A DNA stretch of 64,000 nt from Yinghuangia seranimata (GTDB lineage: Bacteria > Actinomycetota > Actinomycetes > Streptomycetales > Streptomycetaceae). The notes beneath the pieces are model-generated. The model did no database searches. It worked only from the letters and a program-made list of their open reading frames with translations, and was not told the DNA's origin. The position numbers were made by a program, and so were the translations under genes. Shown in pieces: positions 35,101-44,862 of the stretch. The stretch spans positions 147,537 through 211,536 of the forward strand of contig NZ_JASAOI010000004.1 of NCBI RefSeq assembly GCF_029953285.1. The letters run 5' to 3'. Each line of letters begins with the position of its first letter. The first letter of the stretch is position 1.

Positions 35101-35550
35101 GTGAATTACGAAATCACCACCCGAGCGGACGCGTTCGAGCAGCGCTTCAGTTCGACCGCTCGAGGCGCGCGTCTCGCACGCCTGCTTGCGGTGGAGCACC
35201 TCACGTATTGGGGCTGGCCTCCGGATCACCCACTCGTCGAAGCCGTCGCGCTCGTTGTCGGCGAGCTTGCAGCCAACGCAGTGGCCCATGCGGGCGCTTG
35301 GGCCGAAGACTTCGAGATCCGGCTCACGCGCGACACGCCTTCAGCGGCCGTCCGCCTCGAAGTGACTGACACGGCAGGCGACTTTGAACGCGTTCACGTG
35401 CGCTGTCCCGCCGCGACCGCCGAATCCGGCCGCGGACTGTTGATCGTCGATGCCATCGCTGACGCCTGGGGCGTCGAACCGCACGCCGGCGGCGGCAAGA
35501 CGGTGTGGGCCGAGCTGTCCTCTTCCGCGGTCGCCGTCAGGCCGCCGTGA
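35101..35550 (+). CDS. HATPase_c ATP-binding protein (anti-sigma-factor-like kinase)
   Basis: A 149-residue GHKL ATPase domain. The N box VGELAANAVAHAG is at about 53-65, then the G1-like EVTDTAG and the G2-like ESGRGLLIVDAIADAWG; Mg and ATP residues appear intact. No sensor or phosphoacceptor domain. These RsbW-like proteins bind partner proteins and, in the WhiJ-type cluster, are encoded divergent to the HTH gene. GTG start at 35101 is the first codon after the short promoter region. Its stop lies 5 bp from the AIPR stop, convergent. Confidence 0.88.
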   Translation: MNYEITTRADAFEQRFSSTARGARLARLLAVEHLTYWGWPPDHPLVEAVALVVGELAANAVAHAGAWAEDFEIRLTRDTPSAAVRLEVTDTAGDFERVHVRCPAATAESGRGLLIVDAIADAWGVEPHAGGGKTVWAELSSSAVAVRPP

Positions 35551-35555
35551 CCGGT

Positions 35556-37691
35556 CTACTCCTCGTCGTTCTGGGCGTCGAGCCAGTCCACCGCGATCTC
35601 GTACAGGTTCCGCTTCCCGTCTGGGGTCCAGCGGGCCGGAGCTTGCACGGCCACTGGTGCTTCATTCCAACCCGCCAACTCCCAGATCTTCAGCACCAGC
35701 TTGTTGGCGGTATACGTCTGGCCGTCGTATGCCCACAGCAGGGGCCGGGTCCGCTCGTTCTGCCACGTGGCCTGACCGCGGGCCGGATCCTCGGCGAGCC
35801 AGGAGTTCACCGCCTCGGCCTCTGGGACGTTCCCTGCGACGTACGTCAGGCGCGTGCCCGCAGGGAGAATCTCCGCATTGACGAGCGTTGGAACCGTGGG
35901 CGGACGGCGCGTCTGCCGCGCCGTGCGCGCCGGAGGCTGGTAGTCCTCGGGCAGTTCAGGGACGGGGCCTCCGCGGCGAACATCGCGCACCACCGCCTCA
36001 GCGAGTGCTTTGCAGCGCTTCTCGTTGGTGAAGGTGCTGGTGAGAAATGAATTCGTGCCGAACTCGGAGTCGACGTGGTGGATCAGCCAGGACAGCACCG
36101 ACTCGGTGAGGGCAGGCACCGACTTGAGAATCGGCGTGATGTCGTAGTCGGGCTCGTCGATCTCGTCGGTGTCGATCAGCTGGAAGACGAGGTGGGCGAC
36201 AATGAGGTCGCCGCGCTTGGAAACGTCGACGGCGCGCCCACGTAGAGCCTTCCGGGACGCGTCGAGGGCGTCGCCGACCGCACGCTGGATCAGCACGCTG
36301 TGCCAGATCCGAAGGGCACTCGGCCGTTCGCCGAACAGGCGCTGGTACGCGCCGCTCGATCCACGCTCCCAGAGAAGGTCGGTGCTCTTGTTGGCACGTA
36401 CCGCGAGTTCGGGTGTGTTGTGGGCGCAGGCCAGGGCGATGGCGGCGTGCTCGACCGAGCAACCGGCCTCGGGGGCCGGATCGGCCTCGCCGCGTTTTAC
36501 GACGTAGGCCTTCTGGAGCATGACGTCGAAGTCGCTCCGGATGTCTGCCTGGGTTGGGTCAAGGGCGATGAAGTCGCGTTCCGAGACGTCGTTCTGGGTG
36601 TTGGTCGTCTCGGTGATACGGGCCGCGTACGAGCCCCGCTCGGCGCCGAGCGAGATCACCTTGAGTGAGACGTCGGCGAACTCGACCGTCTCCGGGTGGT
36701 GCTCCATCGCCTTCGCGATCTCGGTAACAGTCTGCGCGCCGTTGACGATGCTGGCGCGCTTGAGCGACAGCACGACGGGTTCGTTCGGCACGCGGCGCCC
36801 CGGCCAGTCGGGGACGATCTCGTCACACAGGATCGTGATGCCGTTGTTGAAGTACCAGAAGTTGTCGGGTTCACCGGTGAGCGTCTGCTGGATCCCCGTG
36901 TTGATCCGGGTCGCCCCGAGCGACTGGCGGATGTTCTCGGTGAAGAGCTTGGAGCCGTGCTCGTCGTACCACTCGGCCACCTGGCCGGCGGAGACCGAGC
37001 CTTGGTAGGCGGGAAAGGGGAGGTCACGCTTGATCCACTGTGGCATCCGCGCCGTGATGTGAACCGGATCGGGTGAGCGGTCGTCCCGGAGCTGTTGGAG
37101 GAGTTCAGCCGCTCCCATGAGGCGGTAGTCCAGCATCGGGCCGTGCCCGTAGTGGTCGTCGACAGCGCGGTTCAGGATCGCCTTGGTGTCGTCGTGGAGC
37201 GGATCGTTGCCGACGACGGCGACAACCAGGGTGATCTTGAGGTTGGTGTCACGCAGAGCGGCGTCGAGCTTCTGTGTGAAGGGCGTGATTCGGTCGTTGA
37301 ACAGATCGAATTTCCGGTGCTCCAACAGGTGGAGCCCTTCTATGAAGGCTCGTGCGGCGTCCGTCTGGAAGCCGGCTGTGCCCGAGTCCTTCCACTTGGC
37401 CTGGACGAGCCACACCCGTGAGGCCTCGGTTACGGCGACCGCGTCGATGCCGTTGTCGTGGCTCCCGTCGACGACGGCGGCGGCACAGTCCTCGTGGGCC
37501 CAGCCGGTGACGTGTCGGATCGCGGTTGCCGCGACGGCACGGGACAGAAAGGCGCGATCGCGTTCCGGCTCCGAATTGCGTTGCAGGTCGGACTCGTCGA
37601 TGAGGCCGCGATACGTGGCGATGAGTGCCGAGCGCATCGTGTACAACTCCTGAGGCGTGACGCGCACTGGCCCCCGACCCTTGTTGCTCAC
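35556..37691 (-). CDS. AIPR family abortive-infection protein with Mrr-like nuclease motif
   Basis: A 711-residue protein of the AIPR (PF10592) type: FWYFNNGITILCDE and RASIVNGAQTVTEI are its hallmarks in the middle region. The N-terminal part has DNGIDAVAV (Asp83) and WLVQAKWK (Gln97, Lys99), the D...QxK pattern of Mrr-like PD-(D/E)XK nucleases. The GTG start at 37691 has GTCGGGGG upstream; ATG 37712 and ATG 37637 are alternatives. AIPR proteins are linked to abortive infection and to restriction systems. It is divergent from the Wadjet operon, separated by 177 bp. Whether it works alone or with neighbours is not known. Confidence 0.85.
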   Translation of the reverse strand: MSNKGRGPVRVTPQELYTMRSALIATYRGLIDESDLQRNSEPERDRAFLSRAVAATAIRHVTGWAHEDCAAAVVDGSHDNGIDAVAVTEASRVWLVQAKWKDSGTAGFQTDAARAFIEGLHLLEHRKFDLFNDRITPFTQKLDAALRDTNLKITLVVAVVGNDPLHDDTKAILNRAVDDHYGHGPMLDYRLMGAAELLQQLRDDRSPDPVHITARMPQWIKRDLPFPAYQGSVSAGQVAEWYDEHGSKLFTENIRQSLGATRINTGIQQTLTGEPDNFWYFNNGITILCDEIVPDWPGRRVPNEPVVLSLKRASIVNGAQTVTEIAKAMEHHPETVEFADVSLKVISLGAERGSYAARITETTNTQNDVSERDFIALDPTQADIRSDFDVMLQKAYVVKRGEADPAPEAGCSVEHAAIALACAHNTPELAVRANKSTDLLWERGSSGAYQRLFGERPSALRIWHSVLIQRAVGDALDASRKALRGRAVDVSKRGDLIVAHLVFQLIDTDEIDEPDYDITPILKSVPALTESVLSWLIHHVDSEFGTNSFLTSTFTNEKRCKALAEAVVRDVRRGGPVPELPEDYQPPARTARQTRRPPTVPTLVNAEILPAGTRLTYVAGNVPEAEAVNSWLAEDPARGQATWQNERTRPLLWAYDGQTYTANKLVLKIWELAGWNEAPVAVQAPARWTPDGKRNLYEIAVDWLDAQNDEE

Positions 37692-37853
37692 CGTACCCCC
37701 GACGTTGCGCATTCCGCTGTGGGCTGCCGAGCCTAGCCCTGCATCAGACGAGTACATGACGGCATTCCGGTCCTGCTCGGTCCGAAGTGGGGGCAACAGC
37801 AGGATATTTCGGGCAGTTGGGCAACTCGCCGGATGGTTCGCCCTGTGGCGCTC

Positions 37854-37868
37854 TACCCTGTCGACGGT
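37854..37868 (+). promoter_or_regulatory. Possible -10 element for leaderless jetA transcript
   Basis: TACCCT (37854-37859, TANNNT form) ends 9 bp before the jetA ATG, and no ribosome site precedes that ATG. This spacing fits a leaderless mRNA, common in actinobacteria. No clear -35 element is seen. Confidence 0.35.
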
Positions 37869-39455
37869 ATGGGGGACGAGAACCCGCCCGACGCGGCGGC
37901 AGTCGACCAGCCGGAAGAGGAAGACCGCTCCCGGCTGAGCGCCTACGCCTACCTGACTGCTCCAGAGCGGGACGACTACCTCGCGGTCATGCGGCTGTTC
38001 ACCGGCAGCCTGTTGGCGGATCTCGCTGCGCCGGACGTGGCCGCTCGGCTGCCGCAGGTGGGCCCGGACGTGGTCGTCGCCCGGCTCGACCAGCTCGTGG
38101 AGTGGGGCAACCTGCTGCGCAGCACCCACCGGGTCAAAGCCCACAGCATCAGCGAGTTCCAGCGCGCCAGGTCGCGGTACCAGGTGTCCAAACTCGGCGA
38201 GCGCGTGCAACGGGGTGTGGACGACGTCCTCGGGCACGCCGACGCCGCTCGTGAGGTCGCCGCCGAGATGCTGGGCATGGTCGACCGCGGACTGGCCGAG
38301 CTCGCCGACGCCGTCGAACTTCCGGGTGGCGTAGGCGCGATGGATCCGGAGCACGCTCGGGACACCATCGCCACGGTGTTCGTCCAGTTCGGGGAGTTCG
38401 CCGAGTCGGTACGCGACTTCTACGCCTACCTCGGCGACGTGCTTTCCCGCTACGACCTTGACGGCGCCGAGTACCGGGGCTTCAAGGAACTGCTCCTCGA
38501 TTACGTCGAGGCGATACGCGAGGACGTGTCCTATCACGCGCCCCGCATCGAGGACTCGCTGCGCATCCTGGCACCGCACCTACCCCGACTGCTGCGTCGC
38601 ATCGACGAGGCCAGCCCCGGCCTGTCCGGTCTGGAGTCCGTGGGCGGCGCACGCGTCCAGCGCACGCAAGGCCGGGACCTCGCGGACTGGGAGGCGCTGC
38701 GGGGCTGGTTCACCGCGGCCGGAGACGCGTCGGCGGACGGCAGCCAGGTCGAGCAGCTGCGCGACGCGACACTGCGGGCGCTGTCCTCCCTACTGATGAA
38801 CGCGAAGCGGATGATCCGGTCGTCCCACTCCGGCCAGTCGCGGCGCGGATACCTGCTCAGGTTGGCGCGGTGGTTCGACCGGGCGGACGAGGCCACCGCC
38901 CACGACCTCTTCGCCGCCGCGTTCGGCCTGTACCCGGCACGGCACCTCGCCTACCCCGGGGACCTCGACCGCCCCGAACCCGCGACCACGAGCTGGTGGA
39001 CGGGGCCTGTGGTCGATGTTCCGGTCGCGCTTCGTGAGCGGGGCGAGCGCATAGCCCGCGGCAGGGCGGCGGCGGTCGAAGACCATGCGGCGCAAAAGGA
39101 GAAGCTGCTGTCCGAAGCGGCTGAGCGGGCACGGCTCAGGGCGGCGGCCGCCGCCGAGTTGCGGTCCGCGGCAGGTCGGCTGGAGGACATACGTCTTTCG
39201 GGCGCGGCGCACAGCCTGCTCCTGGAACTCCTCGCCACCGCCTTGGGCAACGCACAGGCCGGCGCGCTTGACGGTGCCGAAGCCCGTGTGCCCCACCTCG
39301 GGATCGGCCTGCGGGTCCGGCCCGTGCCAGGCTACGTACTTCGGTTGGCCACCGCGGAAGGCCACTTCGAACTCGAAGGCCTGGCGTTGGACATCGTGGG
39401 AGCCGACGCCGACGAACTCGCGTCTGCGAACCGCCTGACCGGGACCGGTGACTGA
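37869..39455 (+). CDS. jetA: Wadjet type II component JetA (DUF2397 / TIGR02677 family)
   Basis: A 528-residue, mostly helical kleisin-like subunit. It begins YAYLTAPERDDYLAVMRLF and contains the family's long helices around 90-330 and a C-terminal winged-helix-like part. In Wadjet, JetA bridges the SMC-like JetC dimer, as MukF does in MukBEF, and JetB binds it. The ATG at 37869 lacks a ribosome site, so a leaderless mRNA is possible; 12 extra codons upstream exist in frame. Its stop overlaps the jetB start (TGATG). First gene of jetABCD. Confidence 0.88.
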   Translation: MGDENPPDAAAVDQPEEEDRSRLSAYAYLTAPERDDYLAVMRLFTGSLLADLAAPDVAARLPQVGPDVVVARLDQLVEWGNLLRSTHRVKAHSISEFQRARSRYQVSKLGERVQRGVDDVLGHADAAREVAAEMLGMVDRGLAELADAVELPGGVGAMDPEHARDTIATVFVQFGEFAESVRDFYAYLGDVLSRYDLDGAEYRGFKELLLDYVEAIREDVSYHAPRIEDSLRILAPHLPRLLRRIDEASPGLSGLESVGGARVQRTQGRDLADWEALRGWFTAAGDASADGSQVEQLRDATLRALSSLLMNAKRMIRSSHSGQSRRGYLLRLARWFDRADEATAHDLFAAAFGLYPARHLAYPGDLDRPEPATTSWWTGPVVDVPVALRERGERIARGRAAAVEDHAAQKEKLLSEAAERARLRAAAAAELRSAAGRLEDIRLSGAAHSLLLELLATALGNAQAGALDGAEARVPHLGIGLRVRPVPGYVLRLATAEGHFELEGLALDIVGADADELASANRLTGTGD

Positions 39456-40687
39456 TGCCGGCGAAACCTCGCCGCCCGTCCATTGTGGACCACGATGCCG
39501 GTATCGCCGCAGAGCGCCGCGCCGCCGCCCGCCTCCTGCTCGCGGAGGCGCTGGTCCGCAAAGACGGCCCGCATGCCGACGTCTTCCCGCTCATCCGCCG
39601 CCACGCCGACTGGCTTGCCGACATGTTCCGCCGATTCCTCGAGTACGACCTGATCGTCGAGGCGGGCTTCGCCCGTCTCTTCAAAGCGGGGCCGGGGGTC
39701 GGCGCGGGCCGGGGCCTGGCCCGCGCCACTGGGACACCTTTCAGCCCGCGTACTTACGCCTATCTCGCGTTGTCGCTCGCGGTGCTGGTGACCGCGCCCG
39801 AGCAGATGCTTCTCTCGGTGCTGGTCGCGGACGTCCGTGCAGCGGCGGCGGATGCGGACATCGAGTTGGACGACGTCGGCCGGCGCAGCGAACTGCGCAC
39901 TCTCACCGCGGCACTGCGGCAGCTGGTGGTGTGGGGAGTGCTGACGGAGACCGAAGGCAGCGTCGCGGCGTATGCCGAGCGCGACGACGGTGAAGCCCTT
40001 CTGACCGTCGACCGTGACCTCGCCCGCAACCTGCTCAACGGGCCATTCCCCGATGCCGACGACGCCGAGGACCTGATCGCCCGCGCGGCGGACCCGGGCC
40101 GCGACCGCCAGCGGATCCCGGTGCGCCGCCGGCTCGCCGAGACTCCGGTGGTGATTCGGGACGAACTGACCCCGGAGGAGGACGACTGGCTGCGCAGGAA
40201 CCAGCGCCGCGAAGCCCAGTTGTTCCAGGAGAGGTTCGGCCTGGAAGCCGAGATCCGCGCGGAAGGCGTGGCCATGCTTGACCCGGCCGAAGAGCTCTCG
40301 GACATCCGTTTTCCCGGCACGGGCACGGTAGCCCAGGCCGGATTGCTGCTGATCGGCCGCCTGCTGGCCGAGGCGCGGCCGACCGGCGACGATCCCGCGT
40401 TCACCGTGTCCGACGACCTGCTTTCCCGGCATCTCGGCGACCTCGTCGACGAGTACGCGCGGGTCGCCGGATGGCAGAAAGACCTCGTGGCCCAGCCGCA
40501 CAGCCTGCGCGCCGAGGTCGTCGACCTGCTGATCCGCATGCGCGTTATGCGCCGCACGCCCGAGAAGGGCCTCGAGTTGCTTGCCGTCGCGGGCCGCTAC
40601 GCGGCGCACGAGCGCCGAACCACGAAACTTCTCCGTCGGTCGTCGGTCGGGCGCCCCGGGGGCGTACAGGAGGAACTGGACCTGTGA
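39455..40687 (+). CDS. jetB: Wadjet type II component JetB (DUF2398 / TIGR02678 family)
   Basis: A 410-residue protein of the TIGR02678 type: RRAAARLLLAEALVRKDGPHADVFPLIRRH in part at the start, FSPRTYAYLALSLAVLVTA, then EDDWLRRNQRREAQLFQERFGL and the winged-helix-like ending YVRVAGWQKDLV-type segment. In the complex it corresponds to MukE, the KITE subunit dimer. Overlaps jetA and jetC by 1 and 4 bp, so strict translational coupling sets subunit ratios. Confidence 0.88.
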   Translation: MPAKPRRPSIVDHDAGIAAERRAAARLLLAEALVRKDGPHADVFPLIRRHADWLADMFRRFLEYDLIVEAGFARLFKAGPGVGAGRGLARATGTPFSPRTYAYLALSLAVLVTAPEQMLLSVLVADVRAAAADADIELDDVGRRSELRTLTAALRQLVVWGVLTETEGSVAAYAERDDGEALLTVDRDLARNLLNGPFPDADDAEDLIARAADPGRDRQRIPVRRRLAETPVVIRDELTPEEDDWLRRNQRREAQLFQERFGLEAEIRAEGVAMLDPAEELSDIRFPGTGTVAQAGLLLIGRLLAEARPTGDDPAFTVSDDLLSRHLGDLVDEYARVAGWQKDLVAQPHSLRAEVVDLLIRMRVMRRTPEKGLELLAVAGRYAAHERRTTKLLRRSSVGRPGGVQEELDL

Positions 40688-43600
40688 CGACCGCGAGCAT
40701 GCTGCCCAATCCGGTGCCGCCACTTCCACGACACCCGCACCGCTACCGCATCAATCGGGCGGGGATCCGCAACGTCTGGCAGTACGACGACGCCGAGTTC
40801 CACTTCGGCGACGGACGGCTCCTGCTGCGCGGCAAGAACGGCGCGGGCAAGTCGAAGGCACTGGAGATGCTGCTCCCGTTCCTCCTCGACGGTGAGTCGC
40901 GGCTCATCGACAGCACCGGCTCGGGCCGCACCACACTCAAATGGCTCATGCTGGACGGCTACGAGAGGACGAATCGGCTCGGGTACCTGTGGATCGAATT
41001 CCTGCGCACAGACGCGGACAACGAACGGCGACGCGTCACCCTGGGCGCCGCCGTGCGCGCCTCCACGTCCACTCAGGAAGCCAAGCCGCTGTTCTTCATC
41101 ACGCCGCTCGGAGTGGGCGACGAACTCGCCCTGGTTGCGGACGGGCAGCCGCTGCCGATCGACGCGCTCAAGGAAGCCGTGGGCTCGGGCAATTGGTTCG
41201 ACCGCGCCGTCGACTACCGGGCCCGCGTCGCCCGCGAGCTGTTCGGCATCACCGACGCCGCCCGCTACCGCAGCCTCACCCACCTGCTGCACCGGCTGCG
41301 CCGCCCGACCGTGGGCGACCGGATCGAGGAAGGCGGCCTTACCTCGGTCCTGTCCGAGGCGCTGCCGCCGCTGGACGACGACATCTTGGACAGAGTCGCG
41401 CAGAACCTCGACGACCTCGACACGATCAGGACGGCTTTGCACGACGTCGAGGTCGTCGAGCGTGCCGTGGAGCAGTTCCTGAGCGGCTACCAGGCGTATC
41501 TCCACGGAGTCCTGCGGGGCAGGGCAGGGCAGGTGCGCGAGCGCCTCGAAGGACTCGGGACCGCGCGTCGCGTGGCCGGCGAGGCCGAGCGCACCGTAGC
41601 CGGATTAGTCCTGGAGGAGACAGACGCGGGCAAGGCAGTGACGGCGCTCGAGGACGAGGAGCGTGCTGCCGAGGCCGAGCTCCAAGGCGTCCGTGACAGC
41701 GACCTCTACCGCGGAGTGGTGCATCTCCAGGACCGCCGGCGTGCGGTGCAGGCCGTCGAACAAACGGCCGGAGCCGAAGAACGCACGGCGCAGTCGGCCC
41801 GGGAGTCCGAGACGGCCGCCGCACAGCGCCTTGCCACAGAGGTCGCGCGGATCCGTACGGAAACCACCGGACACGCTCGAGACCTGAAGGAACTCGCGCG
41901 GCTCGCCGCGGAGTCCGGTGTGGACGCTGCACACCTCGGATCTGCGCCCTCACCGCGCCTTGAATCCGTCGCTCCGCGTGTCGTCGAGACAGTGACAGGG
42001 TCCGAGGTCGTCCGGCCTGCGGTCGCCACCGTCGCCACCGCGCACCTCGTGACGGAACTCCGGGAATGGGCGGACCAACTGCACGTCAGCGTCCCTGTCG
42101 TCAAGGCGCGGCTACGGGCCGCCGACACGCTCGACGGCGCGTTGGCCGAAGCGGCACGCCTCAGCGGCGTTGCCACTGAATCTGAGGCCGAGGTCGTTCG
42201 GCTCGACGCGGCGTACGAGTCGGCGACGGCCCGGGTCGAGGAGGCACAGGCCCACGTCATCGCGGCTGGTGACGCCTACGCCGACCAGACGCGTCGGTGG
42301 GCCGAGGGCCTGGGAAGCGCTGCGCGTGCCATCCGGGAGCTCGTCGGCGCGCCGGGCGACGCCGCGCTGCCGTTCGAAGAGCGCGCCTTGTCGGCCGACA
42401 CACCGGATGCAGTGGCCGCCACCGCGCACGAAATCGCCGAGCCGCTGCTTGCACAGCTCCGTGAGCAGCGGGACAGCGCGCTTGCCGAACTGCGTGGGTG
42501 CCGCGAACACGGGAAGAAGCTCGCGGCTGAGCGTGCCCGGTGGGAGGCGCTGGCCGACCTCGAGCCGGAGCCGTTCCGGTACAGACGCGCGCCGCGGACC
42601 GCCGGTACCGGCGCGCCGTTCTATCGGCTGGTGGCCTTCCGCGCCGGTCTGGGCGCCGCCGAGCAGGCCGGGATCGAGGCGGCGCTCGAAGCTTCGGGAC
42701 TCCTTGACGCGTGGGTCGCTGCCGAGGCCGAGGGCAGCGACCTGGCCGTTCGAGACATCGTGTTGTCTGCGGGCGAACCGATTGAAGGACCCTCCCTCGC
42801 CGCTGTGTTGGAGCCGGTGCGTGTGCCGGGCAGCGGGATCGCGAACGGCCATGTCGCGGAGTTGCTGGCGTCGATCGGACTCTATGGGGGAGTGAGTCGG
42901 ATCTCGCCGGATGGCAGCTGGCGCCTAGGCGCCGCCCACGGCGCGCACCACAAGACGCATCCCGAATTCGTCGGGGCCGAGATGCGAGCCGAGACACGGC
43001 GTCGCCGGATCGCCGAACTCGATGCCGAGATCTGCGAGGCGGGCGAGCGGACCGAGGCCGCCCGGCAGGTGTTCGACGACGTCGAGGCACGGCTCGAGGG
43101 GCTGCGTGGGCTGCTGCGGGTGATTCCTGTAGGCCGGGAACTCGCCGCGGCGTGGGTCCTCCATGAGCGGGCCTGCCGCGACACCGACGAGTTGCGCGGC
43201 CGACTGGGGCCGGCGCGGCGTGCTGCCGAGGGAGCCCGGGCCGAGGCCGTCAAGGCGCGCCGGGAAGCCGACGCATACGCGACGTCGCATGCTTTGCCGG
43301 CGGACCGCGTCGCCCTCGCGCGGACGCGGAGCATGGCCGAACGCCTGGCTCAGGAGCTGCCGCGGCTCCGTCGCGCGGTGACCGCGACCGAAGGTGCGAT
43401 GGCCACGCACGACGACAGTCGGCAGGCGTGGGAGCGCTCGCGGGAAAAGCGGGTGGAGGCGGAGGACCGGCACGGGACAGCTGTGGCCGAGCTGGAGGCG
43501 GCGCATGCGCAACTCCTGGCTCTCGAAGAGGCCCTCGGGGAGGATCCGCAGGCGGTGCTACGGCGTGAACGAGCCGTGGCAGCACGGCTTGAGGGCGTCC

Positions 43601-44862
43601 GAGGCAGGCTTCCCAAAGCCCGCGGCCGCGCAATCGAAATGCGCGACAGACGGGTCCGTGCGGCATCGGAACGCGACGCCCGGCGCGTCGATCTCGGTGT
43701 GAGCGAGGACGCCGTGGTCGGGGCCGGGGGGAACCTCCGCCGCGTACTGGCGTTGCCCGAGGTGCTGCGTGGCGCCGGACTGGATGCCGAAGCGACGCTG
43801 TTGACCGCACCCGAGCCTCCCGGGTCCGGGGTGCGGGAGCGCATCAGGAGTCTGGGCGAACTCCTCGACGGCCTCGAAGCGATGCTAGGACCGCGGACCA
43901 GGGACCTGACCGAGACCCAGATCCACAACCGTTTCAACGACCTGCGCGACGGCATCCGAGGCGGATACGACGCGGCCCTGGAGGAGCAATCCGGCGTGTG
44001 GCTGTGCCACGTCACCGACGACCAGGGCCGGCACGACGTCGCACTCGTCGCCCGGCGGCTCGCGCGCCAAGCCGAGGACGCGCGGACCCGCGTGTCGACG
44101 CGCGAGCGCGAGGTCTTCGAGCGTTATCTGCTGGGTGAACTCGGCGACAACCTGACCCACCAGGTCTTCGCGGCACGCCAGTTGATCAAGCTCATGAACG
44201 ACACCCTCGACGACGTGCGTACGTCGCACGGACTCGGTGCACGACTGGTGTGGGAACTCCGCGACAAGGCGGACGCGGATGTGGTCGCGGCACATGCGCT
44301 GCTCACCCGATCCGCGGCAATGCGCAGCCGCGAGGAGACGGCCCAGCTGCGTGAGGCGCTGCAACGCCGCATCGAGTCGGTACGCGCCGACGACCCGACC
44401 GCCGGATACGCGCAGCACCTGCGCCGTGCCCTCGATTACCGCGACTGGTTCATCTTCAAGGTGCATGTGGTGGACGCCGCACACCCGGGAAGCCACCGGG
44501 TCCTCACGTCGCGGATCGGCTTGAGCCAAGGCGAACAGCGGGTCATCTCCTACCTCGTGCTGTTCGCCACTGCCGCCGCCCACTTCAGTTCCGTGGCGGG
44601 TTCAGGACTGCCGGTACCTCGGATGATCCTGCTCGACGACGCGTTCGCCAAGGTCGACGAGCCGACCCACGGTCGTCTGCTCGACCTGCTCGTACAGCTC
44701 GACCTCGACTTCGTGCTCACCAGCGAGCGGCTTTGGGGCACCTTCCGCCAGGTGCCCGCGCTGCACATCTACGAGTGCCTCCGCGACCCGCACCAACGGG
44801 GTGTGGCACTACAGCACTTCGTCTGGGAGGGAGCCAGGCAGCGGTTGGTGGTGGCAGGGTGA
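40684..44862 (+). CDS. jetC: Wadjet type II component JetC, SMC/MukB-like ATPase (TIGR02680)
   Basis: A 1392-residue SMC-like ATPase. Walker A GKNGAGKS is at 50-57; two long Ala/Glu/Arg-rich coiled coils (about 290-700 and 760-1150) surround a hinge-like region; the ABC signature LSQGEQR is at about 1280-1286 and Walker B MILLDDAF at about 1315-1322. It forms the dimeric DNA loop extruder that senses small circular DNA and hands it to the JetD nuclease. Start GTG overlaps the jetB stop and the end overlaps jetD, 4 bp each. All ATPase motifs are intact. Confidence 0.93.
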   Translation: MTTASMLPNPVPPLPRHPHRYRINRAGIRNVWQYDDAEFHFGDGRLLLRGKNGAGKSKALEMLLPFLLDGESRLIDSTGSGRTTLKWLMLDGYERTNRLGYLWIEFLRTDADNERRRVTLGAAVRASTSTQEAKPLFFITPLGVGDELALVADGQPLPIDALKEAVGSGNWFDRAVDYRARVARELFGITDAARYRSLTHLLHRLRRPTVGDRIEEGGLTSVLSEALPPLDDDILDRVAQNLDDLDTIRTALHDVEVVERAVEQFLSGYQAYLHGVLRGRAGQVRERLEGLGTARRVAGEAERTVAGLVLEETDAGKAVTALEDEERAAEAELQGVRDSDLYRGVVHLQDRRRAVQAVEQTAGAEERTAQSARESETAAAQRLATEVARIRTETTGHARDLKELARLAAESGVDAAHLGSAPSPRLESVAPRVVETVTGSEVVRPAVATVATAHLVTELREWADQLHVSVPVVKARLRAADTLDGALAEAARLSGVATESEAEVVRLDAAYESATARVEEAQAHVIAAGDAYADQTRRWAEGLGSAARAIRELVGAPGDAALPFEERALSADTPDAVAATAHEIAEPLLAQLREQRDSALAELRGCREHGKKLAAERARWEALADLEPEPFRYRRAPRTAGTGAPFYRLVAFRAGLGAAEQAGIEAALEASGLLDAWVAAEAEGSDLAVRDIVLSAGEPIEGPSLAAVLEPVRVPGSGIANGHVAELLASIGLYGGVSRISPDGSWRLGAAHGAHHKTHPEFVGAEMRAETRRRRIAELDAEICEAGERTEAARQVFDDVEARLEGLRGLLRVIPVGRELAAAWVLHERACRDTDELRGRLGPARRAAEGARAEAVKARREADAYATSHALPADRVALARTRSMAERLAQELPRLRRAVTATEGAMATHDDSRQAWERSREKRVEAEDRHGTAVAELEAAHAQLLALEEALGEDPQAVLRRERAVAARLEGVRGRLPKARGRAIEMRDRRVRAASERDARRVDLGVSEDAVVGAGGNLRRVLALPEVLRGAGLDAEATLLTAPEPPGSGVRERIRSLGELLDGLEAMLGPRTRDLTETQIHNRFNDLRDGIRGGYDAALEEQSGVWLCHVTDDQGRHDVALVARRLARQAEDARTRVSTREREVFERYLLGELGDNLTHQVFAARQLIKLMNDTLDDVRTSHGLGARLVWELRDKADADVVAAHALLTRSAAMRSREETAQLREALQRRIESVRADDPTAGYAQHLRRALDYRDWFIFKVHVVDAAHPGSHRVLTSRIGLSQGEQRVISYLVLFATAAAHFSSVAGSGLPVPRMILLDDAFAKVDEPTHGRLLDLLVQLDLDFVLTSERLWGTFRQVPALHIYECLRDPHQRGVALQHFVWEGARQRLVVAG

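Noticed and set aside
37692..38579. N-terminal extension of the AIPR protein to 38579
   Set aside because: It would overlap jetA completely; the translation there is not AIPR-like, and a GTG with a good ribosome site exists at 37691.
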